In this document: piece by piece, positions 46,826-55,433 of the stretch | Layout: the number at the start of each line of letters is the position of its first letter | Position numbering within the stretch: the stretch's first letter is position 1 | NCBI RefSeq assembly: GCF_030444335.1 | Contig: NZ_CP128595.1 | Location: forward strand, 1 to 64,000 | From: Polaribacter huanghezhanensis | GTDB taxonomy: Bacteria; Bacteroidota; Bacteroidia; Flavobacteriales; Flavobacteriaceae | Direction of reading: 5' to 3' | Length of the DNA stretch: 64,000 nucleotides | The notes under the pieces: model-generated | Databases searched by the model: none | Seen by the model: the letters and a program-made list of their open reading frames with translations, nothing else | What the model was told of the DNA's origin: nothing | Translations under genes and position numbers: made by a program

Positions 46826-47542
46826 ATGGGAAGAGCATTTGAGTTTAGGAAAGCAAGAAAAATGAAACGTTGGTCTGCAATGGCAAAAACTTTTACCAGA
46901 ATTGGTAAAGATATTGTAATGGCGGTTAAAGAAGGCGGGGCAAATCCTGAAACAAATTCGCGCTTAAGGGCAGTTATACAAAATGCAAAGGCAGCAAATA
47001 TGCCTAAAGAAAATGTAGAACGCGCCATAAAAAAAGCAACAGATAAAGATACTGAAAACTATAAAGAAGTTTTATTTGAAGGGTATGCGCCGCATGGAAT
47101 TGCCTTAGTGGTTGAAACTGCAACAGACAATAACAATAGAACCGTTGCAAATGTAAGATCTGCTTTTAATAAATGTGATGGACATTTTGGAACTTCAGGT
47201 TCCGTGATTTTCATGTTTGATCATACCTGTAATTTTACTGTAAAGAAAGAAGACATTTCTATTGATATGGAAGAGTTAGAATTAGAATTGATTGATTTTG
47301 AAGTAGAAGAAGTTTTTGATGATGAAGAAGGAGTAATTATATATGCGCCATTTGAACAATTTGGTTCAATTCAATCGTACTTTGAAGAAAATAATGTAGA
47401 AATTTTGTCTTCTGGATTTGAAAGAATTCCAACGACAACTAAAAGCCTTTCGGAAGTAGAACAAGCAGATGTAGAAAAACTATTAGAACGTTTAGAAGAA
47501 GATGATGATGTACAAAATGTATATCATTCTATGGAAATGTAA
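46826..47542 (+). CDS. YebC/PmpR family protein
   Basis: This 238 aa protein belongs to the YebC/TACO1 family: MGRAFEFRKARKMKRW, then GGANPETNSRLRAVIQNAKAANMPKENVERAIKKA, and later FEGYAPHGIALVVE with TDNNNRTVANVRSAFNK. Family members were called transcription regulators; recent work links some to relief of ribosome stalling. It is complete. Its terminator hairpin lies within the 3' end of the convergent menE. Confidence 0.94.
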   Translation: MGRAFEFRKARKMKRWSAMAKTFTRIGKDIVMAVKEGGANPETNSRLRAVIQNAKAANMPKENVERAIKKATDKDTENYKEVLFEGYAPHGIALVVETATDNNNRTVANVRSAFNKCDGHFGTSGSVIFMFDHTCNFTVKKEDISIDMEELELELIDFEVEEVFDDEEGVIIYAPFEQFGSIQSYFEENNVEILSSGFERIPTTTKSLSEVEQADVEKLLERLEEDDDVQNVYHSMEM

Positions 47543-47552
47543 AATATCTACA

Positions 47553-48611
47553 TTATAAACTTACCAAATCCAACGTTTTTTTTCGTTGGATTTTTTTAGT
47601 AGTAGTTTCAATAAAAGTATCTACAAAATAAATTTCTTTAGGCGTTTCAAACCTTGAAAGACTTTTAATTTTACTAAAAATAATTGGCTTTTTTTTCCCT
47701 TCTACAATTAAAATCAGTTTTTCACCCAAACTTGTATCTTTAATTCCGGTAACAAAAAAACGTTGTGAAATAATTTTAGATAATTTTTTTTCTATTTTTT
47801 CTGGGTGTAATTTAATTCCGCCAGAATTTATCACATGATCAATTCTTCCAAGCCATTTAAATTTATTCTTAGAAATAATTTTTACAACATCATTCGTAAC
47901 AATTTTTGTATCCGAAACTTTTGGAGCGTTAATCACCAAACAATTTCTAGTATCTTTAGCAATTGAAACATTTGGCAATGTTGTAAAATGAGATTTTTCT
48001 ACTTCACTAGAAGTACTGTTTTTAAATCCATTTAATTGTTTAACAGCAACATGAGTAATTGTTTCCGTCATACCAAAAGTTGCAAATATGTTGGTTGATA
48101 GATTTTGAATCTTAGAAACCAGTTCTTCAGAAACCATTGCGCCACCAACAATTAATTTTTGAACTCTATCGATTTGAGAAAGTGAATTTTCTAATTGCAT
48201 GGGCACCATTGCAGAAAAATCATAGCTTTTATTTGTGATTTCTAACGGATTAGAAACAGTCGCAATCACATCTAAATTCCAGCCTAAAACTAGCGCTCTC
48301 ACCAACATCATTTTACCGGCAATAAAATCGGTTGACATACACAATAAAGCTGTGGTGTTTTCTTTTAAATTAAAAAAAGTGCCAGTTGCCAATGCAGAAT
48401 TTATCATAAATTCTTTTTTGAGTTGTATGGTTTTTGATTTTCCTGTAGAGCCCGAAGTTTGAACTTCTATAAACTCTGAATCAGAAAACCAATCCACAAA
48501 AAATTTCTTTATAGAGCCTGAAATTTCTTTAGAAAAAAGAATCAATTCATCCGAAGTAGAAAAAGAATTTCCGTTGAGTTTAAAATCAATATGAAACGGA
48601 TTATTGTTCAT
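47553..48611 (-). CDS. menE: o-Succinylbenzoate-CoA ligase-like AMP-binding enzyme
   Basis: This short adenylate-forming enzyme (352 aa) activates o-succinylbenzoate in menaquinone synthesis. The P-loop is VQTSGSTGKSKTIQL, the acyl-adenylate motif is FATFGMTETITHVAV, and the hinge is KWLGRIDHVINSGGIKLHPE. The start is ATG at 48611, inside the end of the CPBP gene (11 bp overlap), rather than the TTG one codon earlier. The symbol rests on the short form and on menC and menA nearby. Confidence 0.88.
   Translation of the reverse strand: MNNNPFHIDFKLNGNSFSTSDELILFSKEISGSIKKFFVDWFSDSEFIEVQTSGSTGKSKTIQLKKEFMINSALATGTFFNLKENTTALLCMSTDFIAGKMMLVRALVLGWNLDVIATVSNPLEITNKSYDFSAMVPMQLENSLSQIDRVQKLIVGGAMVSEELVSKIQNLSTNIFATFGMTETITHVAVKQLNGFKNSTSSEVEKSHFTTLPNVSIAKDTRNCLVINAPKVSDTKIVTNDVVKIISKNKFKWLGRIDHVINSGGIKLHPEKIEKKLSKIISQRFFVTGIKDTSLGEKLILIVEGKKKPIIFSKIKSLSRFETPKEIYFVDTFIETTTKKIQRKKTLDLVSL
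47566..47600 (+). terminator. Terminator of the YebC gene, inside the menE 3' end
   Basis: AAATCCAACG-T8-CGTTGGATTT followed by TTTTAG, 23 nt after the YebC stop. The same bases encode the last codons of menE on the other strand. Confidence 0.85.
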
Positions 48612-49545
48612 CAATTACAGGAATTTCAACTTTTCCAACTAGTTTGCTTTTCCAATTTGTCCAACCATATTTTTTAGAAAAAATAAATAACAATAGCGGA
48701 TACAAAACAAAAACACCAATAAACATTTCTGCGCCAGCTGAGGGTTCAGAAGTATCAATATACAATGCGTCAGTTCTAAAAACCATCCAATCTGTAGTTA
48801 CTAAAAACGCAGCAACAATATTATTAGAAGCGTGTAAACCCAACGCCAATTCGGTTCCTTCGTCCATCAATGTGGTAATTCCGTACAACAAACCTGTACC
48901 TATATAAAACACCATTAAAATATAACCCAAACGTTCAATTTCTGGATTCATTCCGTGCATCAACCCAAAAATTACTGATGTAATTAGCAACGGAAACCAC
49001 CTGTTTTTTACTAATGTTCCAAATCCTTGCATTAAATAACCTCTAAAAATTAATTCTTCTGCACTTGTTTGAAATGGTAAAAACACAAAAGAAACAAATA
49101 ATAATGTGAAAAACGGAATCGGTTTAAAATTCGAAGTATACTCTTCTGGAGACAAATACATTCCTACAAAAATTGCTACAACAGAAATACTTCCCCACAA
49201 AGCAAACGCATAAAAAACACGGTTCCAATCTATTTTTTCTCTTGATGTTACAATAGATACAAACTTCTTTTTATGCAGGTATTTTACACATAAAAACAAG
49301 GTTAAGATTCCAATCATAAAAGTAAAAATCATAAGAAACAAAAACAAACTAGAATTCATTCCAATATCCATAAAACTAGATTCCGCTCCTTTTTGAAACT
49401 TCTCTAAATCTCCATCAACCTGAAAATAAGCAGCAATAATTAACGGAATACTTGCAATTTGAATTCCAATAAATACCAAAACCATGGTAAGTATATATCT
49501 CCAAGTATCATTTTTACCAGTAAAACCTTTTTGTATAAAATCCAT
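48601..49545 (-). CDS. CPBP family intramembrane metalloprotease
   Basis: This 314 aa protein has about eight membrane segments. The CPBP/Rce1 motifs are present: EELIFRGYLMQGF (EExxxR), VIFGLMHGMNP (FxxxH) and LGLHASNNIVAA (HxxxN). It may be a membrane protease or a CAAX-like processing enzyme; substrates are unknown. It lies between menC (2 bp gap) and menE (11 bp overlap), an arrangement common in flavobacteria (from memory). Confidence 0.92.
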   Translation of the reverse strand: MDFIQKGFTGKNDTWRYILTMVLVFIGIQIASIPLIIAAYFQVDGDLEKFQKGAESSFMDIGMNSSLFLFLMIFTFMIGILTLFLCVKYLHKKKFVSIVTSREKIDWNRVFYAFALWGSISVVAIFVGMYLSPEEYTSNFKPIPFFTLLFVSFVFLPFQTSAEELIFRGYLMQGFGTLVKNRWFPLLITSVIFGLMHGMNPEIERLGYILMVFYIGTGLLYGITTLMDEGTELALGLHASNNIVAAFLVTTDWMVFRTDALYIDTSEPSAGAEMFIGVFVLYPLLLFIFSKKYGWTNWKSKLVGKVEIPVIDEQ

Positions 49546-49547
49546 TT

Positions 49548-50588
49548 TTAACTTAAATTAAAATTCCAATTTTTAGAATTATTATAATGCAAATTTCCTT
49601 TTTGTATTTCTAAAGGAGACTCAAAATTGTTTGTATATAAGCCGCCAGTTCCTAAACCTTGTGGCATGTTGTTTTGCAAAGTAAACGTAAATTGTGCAAT
49701 GGCGTTTAGCCCAACATTACTTTCTAATGCCGATGTAATCCACCAATCAATATTCTTATTTTTTGCCAATTGAATCCACTGCTCACTTCCATTAAATCCG
49801 CCAATTAAACTTGGCTTTAAAATTATGAATTGCGGCTGAATTACACTCAGTATTTCTTCTTTTTTTATTTCGGAAAAAACACCAATTAATTCTTCATCCA
49901 ACGCAATTGGCAAAGGCGTTTTTTCGCACAAAAAAGCCATTTCTTCTAACTGACCTTGTTGGATGGGTTGTTCTATAGAATGAATTTCTAAATCCGATAA
50001 TCGCTTTAGTTTCTCTAAGGCTTCATTGGGTGTAAATCCCCCGTTTGCATCTACGCGCAATTCGATCTCTTTGGATGAAAATTCTTTTCTGATTGCTATT
50101 AACAATTCCATTTCTGTTTCAAAATCGATTGCACCAATTTTCATTTTGATACACGAAAAACCCGAAGCTATTTTTTCTTTGATTTGAGTTTTCATAAACT
50201 CTTTTGTTCCCATCCAAACTAATCCATTTATGGGAATTGATTTTTCTCCTCTTGTAAATGCTGATGGAAATAATTCGAATGTTGTTACACTTTGTAATGA
50301 TAAAAATGCTTGTTCTAAACCAAATTGTATACTTGGAAACTCATTTAGTTCTTTTAGCAAAATATCTAAACCGAATTGTATATTTTGACAGACCCATTTT
50401 AGTTTTTCTTCATAATCTGGCCTGTCATCAATACTCAATGTTCTTAGAATTCCACATTCTCCAATTCCTTGCTTTTCATTTTCAGTTAAAATGATGAACC
50501 ACGTTTCTTTGGTTTTTAAAATTCCGCGCGATGTTCCGCTAGGTCTTTTAAAATCGAGAATATATTTTTGATAGATTGCTGTGATCAA
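49548..50588 (-). CDS. menC: o-Succinylbenzoate synthase MenC
   Basis: MenC dehydrates SHCHC to o-succinylbenzoate in menaquinone synthesis. The 346 aa enolase-superfamily protein shows the acid/base lysines in SCIKMKIG, metal ligands in ELRVDANGGFT, IEQPI and IALDEEL, and the second lysine in ILKPSLIGG. The start is TTG at 50588. Upstream are REP-like elements (50601-50657) that separate it from the VOC gene. Confidence 0.94.
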   Translation of the reverse strand: MITAIYQKYILDFKRPSGTSRGILKTKETWFIILTENEKQGIGECGILRTLSIDDRPDYEEKLKWVCQNIQFGLDILLKELNEFPSIQFGLEQAFLSLQSVTTFELFPSAFTRGEKSIPINGLVWMGTKEFMKTQIKEKIASGFSCIKMKIGAIDFETEMELLIAIRKEFSSKEIELRVDANGGFTPNEALEKLKRLSDLEIHSIEQPIQQGQLEEMAFLCEKTPLPIALDEELIGVFSEIKKEEILSVIQPQFIILKPSLIGGFNGSEQWIQLAKNKNIDWWITSALESNVGLNAIAQFTFTLQNNMPQGLGTGGLYTNNFESPLEIQKGNLHYNNSKNWNFNLS

Positions 50589-50600
50589 AACTTTTTATCT

Positions 50601-50620
50601 GGTCGAACGCAGTCGAAACC
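50601..50620. repeat. REP-like element A (GGTCGAACGCAGTCGAAACC)
   Basis: Partial palindrome with the TCGA-N(5-6)-TCGA pattern, immediately upstream of menC and paired with element B in the same 70 bp gap. Confidence 0.7.
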
Positions 50621-50632
50621 TAATTAAAAAAA

Positions 50633-50657
50633 CCTCTCGACTGCGCTCGAGGTGACA
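50633..50657. repeat. REP-like element B (TCGACTGCGCTCGAGGTGACA type)
   Basis: Near-perfect palindrome CCTCTCGACTGCGCTCGAGG followed by TGACA. It is the same family as the element translated inside ribD (4351-4375). Confidence 0.8.
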
Positions 50658-50680
50658 ATATTCTGTCAAAAAAAGAAATA

Positions 50681-51070
50681 TTATTTATTATACAAAGCAA
50701 TTCTATTTCCTTCAGAGTCTAACACCATTGCCATATAACCGATTTCATTAGAAATCAACGTTTTTGTTTGTAGTATTTTTCCTCCAGCAGCTTCTACTCT
50801 AGTCAATTCATCAGAAACATCTCCAGATTGAGAATTGAAATACACCACAGATCCGTGCGTTGCAGACGGAATGTAATTGCCTTCACTTTGTACTAAAGAA
50901 CCGCTAATTCCTGGCGAAGTAATATCTTCGGCTGGCGGAAACCAACCCATTAAAACATCGCCAAATTTATTGACCGTAATTTCTACCTTAAAAACTGTTT
51001 CGTAAAATTTTTTAGCTCTGTCCATGTCTAAAACAGGAACTTCAAACCAACTGATCATATTTACTTCCAT
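50681..51070 (-). CDS. VOC (glyoxalase/bleomycin-resistance) family protein
   Basis: This 129 aa protein has the vicinal oxygen chelate pattern: MISWFEVPVLDMDRAKKFYETVF near the start and a second beta-alpha-beta half with MAMVLDSEGNRIALY at the end. Possible metal-site residues are not clearly conserved, so binding rather than catalysis is possible. It is transcribed after the SRPBCC gene (2 bp gap), presumably in the same operon. Confidence 0.88.
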   Translation of the reverse strand: MEVNMISWFEVPVLDMDRAKKFYETVFKVEITVNKFGDVLMGWFPPAEDITSPGISGSLVQSEGNYIPSATHGSVVYFNSQSGDVSDELTRVEAAGGKILQTKTLISNEIGYMAMVLDSEGNRIALYNK

Positions 51071-51072
51071 AA

Positions 51073-51588
51073 TTATTGTTTTTCTATATATGTTTTAAAA
51101 TCTTCTAAATATTTTTGATCAATATCTGTAAACGTTCCTTTAAAATAAGGAAACAAACAACTCATCAAATACGAATCACTTTTGCAAATGACATCTTTTA
51201 TAATTGTTGTTTTTCCGTCAGAAAAACTAAAATCATATTCATCTGTTTTTAACATGTCATCCGCATCAAAAAATAAAGTTACTTTTTTATTTGGAATAAA
51301 AGCCATCACTTTTTCATTCATTTCCATTTCTTTTCCTTGATTTTCTACAAGCATCTTATATTCGCTGCCAACAATTCCAGGTTTAACACTTATTGGTGTT
51401 ATCGACTTAACATCCGTCAACCATTCTTTCATTAATTCTTGATTATTAAACACAGAAAAAACCGCATCTAATGGTTTATCAATTTCTACTTTTACTTGAT
51501 ATGTTGTTTCTTTGATAATTAATCCTGTTGAAAAAAACACGACTACCAAAGCGGTTACAATTCCTAAAATAATTTTAACTCCTTTCAT
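51073..51588 (-). CDS. SRPBCC family protein with N-terminal membrane anchor
   Basis: This 171 aa protein has an N-terminal hydrophobic segment (residues 5-25) and a START/SRPBCC-like lipid-binding fold (about 30-168: VKVEIDKPLDAVFSVFNNQELMKEWLTDV). Such domains bind hydrophobic ligands. It is probably anchored to the inner membrane with the domain in the periplasm. The gaps to neighbours are 2 bp (VOC) and 1 bp (metallo-hydrolase). Confidence 0.82.
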   Translation of the reverse strand: MKGVKIILGIVTALVVVFFSTGLIIKETTYQVKVEIDKPLDAVFSVFNNQELMKEWLTDVKSITPISVKPGIVGSEYKMLVENQGKEMEMNEKVMAFIPNKKVTLFFDADDMLKTDEYDFSFSDGKTTIIKDVICKSDSYLMSCLFPYFKGTFTDIDQKYLEDFKTYIEKQ

Positions 51589-51589
51589 T

Positions 51590-52267
51590 TTATAATTTGA
51601 TTGAACTTCCTATTTCTAGTAAAATTAGTTCTTTAGATTTTGATGTAAACTGTTGTGTTGCTTTTTCTATATGAATTTCTATCGGCGGAAATGTATTAAA
51701 ATGACAGCCAATAATTTTGTTGCATTCTATAAAATCACTCGCAATAATTGCTTCTTCAATTCCCATTGTAAATGTATCGCCAATTGGTAAAATTGCCGCA
51801 GTTAATTTGGTAAACATCGGGATTAATTTCATATCAAAAGTTAGCGCGGTATCGCCTGCAATATAAATTGATTTATTATTTGCAGTTAACACGAATCCGC
51901 CTGGTTTACCTCCATATGTTCCGTCTGCAAAAGAAGAAGTATGAATTGCATTTACATATTTTGCAGAAAAATGTTTCGTTTTAAATGTTCCGCCATGATT
52001 TAAATGAAATCCTTTTAAGTTTTTTGCTATAAAATAATTGACAATTTCGAAATTAGAAATGATGATTGCTCCAGTATTTTGAGCAATTTTTTCTACATCT
52101 AACACATGATCTTGATGCGCATGTGTTACCAAAATATAATCTGCTTTTAAAGAGTTCACATCAATATGCGAAGCTTTTGGATTGCCCGAAATAAATGGAT
52201 CTACAACAATGTGAATTCCGTTGATTTCAATTCCAAAACAAGCATGTCCGTAAAAAGTAATGTTCAT
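51590..52267 (-). CDS. Metal-dependent hydrolase, UPF0173 (metallo-beta-lactamase fold)
   Basis: This 225 aa protein has the beta-lactamase fold motif VTHAHQDHVLD (HxHxDH), GDTALTFDM, and IGCHFNTFPPIE, as in the UPF0173/YtkL family of metal-dependent hydrolases. It begins MNITFYGHACFGIEINGIHIVVDPF, typical of the group. The substrate is unknown. It lies in the operon with menA and menC. Confidence 0.92.
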   Translation of the reverse strand: MNITFYGHACFGIEINGIHIVVDPFISGNPKASHIDVNSLKADYILVTHAHQDHVLDVEKIAQNTGAIIISNFEIVNYFIAKNLKGFHLNHGGTFKTKHFSAKYVNAIHTSSFADGTYGGKPGGFVLTANNKSIYIAGDTALTFDMKLIPMFTKLTAAILPIGDTFTMGIEEAIIASDFIECNKIIGCHFNTFPPIEIHIEKATQQFTSKSKELILLEIGSSIKL

Positions 52268-52272
52268 TGTTA

Positions 52273-53103
52273 TTATTTTGTGCTTAATCTTCTTTTTCTA
52301 AGATAGAAAAATAGAAGGAACAAAATAATGATAAAAGGCCAAATATGTATCAAATACAAGAAGAAATCTTTTACATTTTCGAATCCTGTTTTAAATGCTT
52401 TCGTAATTTTACCGATAAAACTTGTTTCACTTGCAGAAATTTGCTTGTAAAAAGTAATGCTTAATGTTGAAAAAGAAACTTGATTTTGCAAGTATTTTAA
52501 TCGCCCTTCTGTAGCTTCTATATCGGCTCTTAATTTCCCTAATTCTCTTTCTACATCTAAAATTTCTCTAACAGTTTTTGCTTTTTTTAGAATTTCTAAA
52601 TATTTTAATTCTAACGCTTTTTTTGTTTTTAACCTTGCTTCTACATCTAAAAACTGTTCTGTTACATCAGAAATTCGAATGTTTTTTGAATCAAATTTTT
52701 TAACTCCTTTTGCGATTTCATCTAAAATTATATCAAATTTTTCTGCAGGAATTCGAGTTGAAATTGTAGCACTAATTCTGTCGCTAGATTTGTATTCGTT
52801 ATCACTTGCAATATAACCGTTGTATTGATTTACTAAATCAATGATGGTTTTTCTGGTCTTATCTAAGTCTTTCGTTTCAAAAGAAACATTTCCTGTTTTA
52901 ATTAGTTTTCTTTGAGTATTTGCCTCATTTTGATTTGATTTAGATTGTTTTAATTTTTGGTCTGCTACTACTGACTTTCTTGAAGCTGCAGCATCGTATT
53001 GCATCATTTCGTGTTCTGCTGCTCTTTCTTGATTTGTATTACAAGAAATCATCAATAAAAAGAGACTTAAAAATAGCATTATTTTTTTCATGTTGGTATT
53101 CAT
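52273..53103 (-). CDS. DUF4349 domain lipoprotein
   Basis: This 276 aa lipoprotein (signal ending LLMISC) matches DUF4349: RKLIKTGNVSFETKDLDKTRKTI, SATISTRIPAEKFD, then a coiled coil region LEARLKTKKALELKYLEILKKAKTVREILDVERELGKLRADIEATEGRLKYL-type (about 150-210) and a C-terminal membrane helix FFLYLIHIWPFIIILFLLFF followed by basic residues. It thus spans the outer-membrane lipid anchor to the inner membrane, or is dual-anchored. The function is unknown. Confidence 0.85.
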   Translation of the reverse strand: MNTNMKKIMLFLSLFLLMISCNTNQERAAEHEMMQYDAAASRKSVVADQKLKQSKSNQNEANTQRKLIKTGNVSFETKDLDKTRKTIIDLVNQYNGYIASDNEYKSSDRISATISTRIPAEKFDIILDEIAKGVKKFDSKNIRISDVTEQFLDVEARLKTKKALELKYLEILKKAKTVREILDVERELGKLRADIEATEGRLKYLQNQVSFSTLSITFYKQISASETSFIGKITKAFKTGFENVKDFFLYLIHIWPFIIILFLLFFYLRKRRLSTK

Positions 53104-53108
53104 TTAAG

Positions 53109-54059
53109 TTATAAAACCTGTCCTAATCCAAAAAGAATGCCAAAGAGAAAAGTGCTTAAAGCTACTTTTTTTAATTCGCCATCTAAATCGGCTTCGTTGG
53201 TGTTTTTCATCACAAAAAGAAGGTGTTTTATCAATGGGAAATACGCAATCAAAAACAAAAACTGCATCGGATTTTTATATTGAATCACAACATATAAAAA
53301 TGCAAATAAGAACGAAGCAATAATCAAAACAGAATGATACTGCTTTGCTAATTCAATTCCAATTTTAACAACCAACGTATTTTTGCTAACTTTTTCATCA
53401 TTTTCCCAATCACGCATATTATTCAAATTCAATACTGCTGTACTTAACAATCCGATTGAAAATGCTGGTAAAAAAATTATAAAATTAATTTCTTTGGTAA
53501 ACAAAAAATAAGAACCAACAACGCTTAACAACCCAAAGAAAACAAAAACAAAAACATCTCCAAATCCGCTATAACCGTAAGCCGATTTACCAACTGTATA
53601 TTTTATGGCTGCTGCAATTGATGCAATTCCTAATAAGAAAAACAAAATAGAATATCCAAAATCATCTTTTCCGAAGGCAACATAAATCAAAGTCAACGCA
53701 ACAATTAAAGTAATCATTGTGGTAAGAATCATTGCTGATTTCATCTGTGTTGGAGAAATTGCTCCAGAAGCTACCAATCGTTTTTCTCCTGTTCTGTTGT
53801 CGTCAGCTCCTTTGATTCCGTCTCCATAATCATTGGCAAAGTTTGATAAAACCTGAAAACCAATGGTTGTTAAAATAGCCAACCAAAAAATTGATGACGT
53901 ATAAATTGGAGGTGCTCCAATAGAAATTGTTGTGTTAAAAAGACTTTCTGAGATTCTAAATGTACTATCATTATTTCCTAAAAAACTTCCAACAATAATT
54001 CCAGAAATAGATAACGGTAATGTTCTTAACCTAGCAGCTTGAATATATTTTTTAATCAA
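53109..54059 (-). CDS. menA: 1,4-Dihydroxy-2-naphthoate polyprenyltransferase MenA
   Basis: MenA attaches the isoprenoid tail to 1,4-dihydroxy-2-naphthoate in menaquinone synthesis at the inner membrane. The 316 aa protein has eight to nine membrane segments, and the Asp-rich motifs NFANDYGDGIKGADDNR and NLNNMRDWENDEKVSKNT that bind magnesium-prenyl diphosphate. The gap to the SPOR lipoprotein gene is 5 bp and to DUF4349 it is 5 bp, suggesting one operon. Confidence 0.95.
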   Translation of the reverse strand: MIKKYIQAARLRTLPLSISGIIVGSFLGNNDSTFRISESLFNTTISIGAPPIYTSSIFWLAILTTIGFQVLSNFANDYGDGIKGADDNRTGEKRLVASGAISPTQMKSAMILTTMITLIVALTLIYVAFGKDDFGYSILFFLLGIASIAAAIKYTVGKSAYGYSGFGDVFVFVFFGLLSVVGSYFLFTKEINFIIFLPAFSIGLLSTAVLNLNNMRDWENDEKVSKNTLVVKIGIELAKQYHSVLIIASFLFAFLYVVIQYKNPMQFLFLIAYFPLIKHLLFVMKNTNEADLDGELKKVALSTFLFGILFGLGQVL

Positions 54060-54064
54060 AAGAA

Positions 54065-54454
54065 TTATTTAAATTTTAACGCTTTTCTTATCTCAACTTT
54101 TTGACCGTCTTTAACCGCTTGTATAAAAGCTCCAGAATATGTATTTCTCAAATTTTTTCTTGCTTTTCTAGCTTCTTTGTAGGTTTCAAAAGCACCTAAC
54201 CTGTATTTAAACAATCCATTTTCATTTGAAACTACAACATTCTCAATTGCAGCGAATTTTTGATTTTCTTTTGAAAAAGCCCCAATCTGTACACTAAAAA
54301 CCAAAGGCTGTTCTTTTACTTCTTCTTCAACAACCTTAACAGGCGCTTCAACTTCTTTAACAGGAACAACAACCTCTTTCTCTTTAGGAGTTTTATCTCC
54401 ACAAGAAATGAATACTAAAAATAAGCTTACTAAAACTACTTGTATTGTCTTCAT
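54065..54454 (-). CDS. SPOR-domain lipoprotein
   Basis: This 129 aa lipoprotein (lipobox ending VFISC) has a Val/Glu/Lys-rich linker (about 25-50) and a C-terminal SPOR domain (about 51-125: SVQIGAFSKENQKF...YRLGAFETYKEARKARKNLR...GAFIQAVKDG). SPOR domains bind denuded peptidoglycan at the septum. The end resembles that of the amidase encoded at 57885. A role in cell division or wall turnover is likely. Confidence 0.87.
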   Translation of the reverse strand: MKTIQVVLVSLFLVFISCGDKTPKEKEVVVPVKEVEAPVKVVEEEVKEQPLVFSVQIGAFSKENQKFAAIENVVVSNENGLFKYRLGAFETYKEARKARKNLRNTYSGAFIQAVKDGQKVEIRKALKFK

Positions 54455-54465
54455 ATCTTTCTATT

Positions 54466-55245
54466 TTATAATTGATTTGCTTGCGCGATAAGTTCTGCAA
54501 TATCTAATACAGCAACTACTGCTTCTTTTTCTTTAAATTTAATACCGTCTGTCATCATTGTATTGCAATACGGACAACCCGTTGCAATAATTTCTGGTTG
54601 TGTTTCTAAGGCGTCTTCTGTTCTTAACACGTTAATGTCTTTATCACCTTTTTCTGGTTCTTTAAACATTTGCGCTCCGCCAGCACCACAACACAATGCC
54701 GTAGATTTATGGCGTTTCATCTCTGTCAAATTAACACCCAAACGTTTTATTAAATCTCTTGGGGATTCATATTCGTCATTACCTCTTCCTAAATAACAAG
54801 GATCGTGATAAGTAACTTTTTTATCTTTTAAAATTGAATCATTAATTTCTAATCTTCCGTCTGCGATTAATTTTTTGATGTATTGTGTATGATGAAAAAC
54901 TTCATACTTTCCTCCTAAACTCGGATATTCGTTTTTCAGCGTATTAAAAGAATGCGGATCACAAGTAACAATGGTTTTTACTTCGTAGGCATTTAGCACT
55001 TCTATATTTGTAACAGCTTGCATTTGAAACAAGAATTCATTTCCTGCTCTTTTTGCAGCATCACCAGTAGAACTTTCTTCGGTTCCTAAAACAGCAAAGT
55101 CTACTTTTGCTTGATGCAGAATTTTTACAAAAGCACGCGTGATTTTTTTAGCTCTATCATCAAAACTTCCTGCTGCTCCAACCCAAAACAATACTTCCGG
55201 TTGTTTTCCTTGAGCCATCATATCTGCCATTGTTGGTACTATCAT
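54466..55245 (-). CDS. Fe-S oxidoreductase, CCG (heterodisulfide reductase-like) domains
   Basis: This 259 aa protein has two CCG domains; the second shows DPCYLGRGNDEYESPR and CCGAGGAQMFKEPE, and CPYCNTMMTDG, which bind an unusual [4Fe-4S] cluster as in GlpC, LutA and heterodisulfide reductase subunit B. It follows the membrane Fe-S protein gene (55434-56750) by about 190 bp on the same strand and probably forms a quinone-linked electron-transfer complex with it. Confidence 0.9.
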   Translation of the reverse strand: MIVPTMADMMAQGKQPEVLFWVGAAGSFDDRAKKITRAFVKILHQAKVDFAVLGTEESSTGDAAKRAGNEFLFQMQAVTNIEVLNAYEVKTIVTCDPHSFNTLKNEYPSLGGKYEVFHHTQYIKKLIADGRLEINDSILKDKKVTYHDPCYLGRGNDEYESPRDLIKRLGVNLTEMKRHKSTALCCGAGGAQMFKEPEKGDKDINVLRTEDALETQPEIIATGCPYCNTMMTDGIKFKEKEAVVAVLDIAELIAQANQL

Positions 55246-55433
55246 CTTCTTTAATTTTGAGTTGTTAGTTTTAAATTTTGAGTTCTTTAACTAATCATTA
55301 AAAGCTCAATATTTTTAATTGTCCTCGATACTATTTTTTCCATTCGTCAAAAATCACTCGAACAGACATTTATTATAAAAATCAATTGACAATGAATCAC
55401 TGTTAACTGATCATTGAACACTGATTCCTGAAT

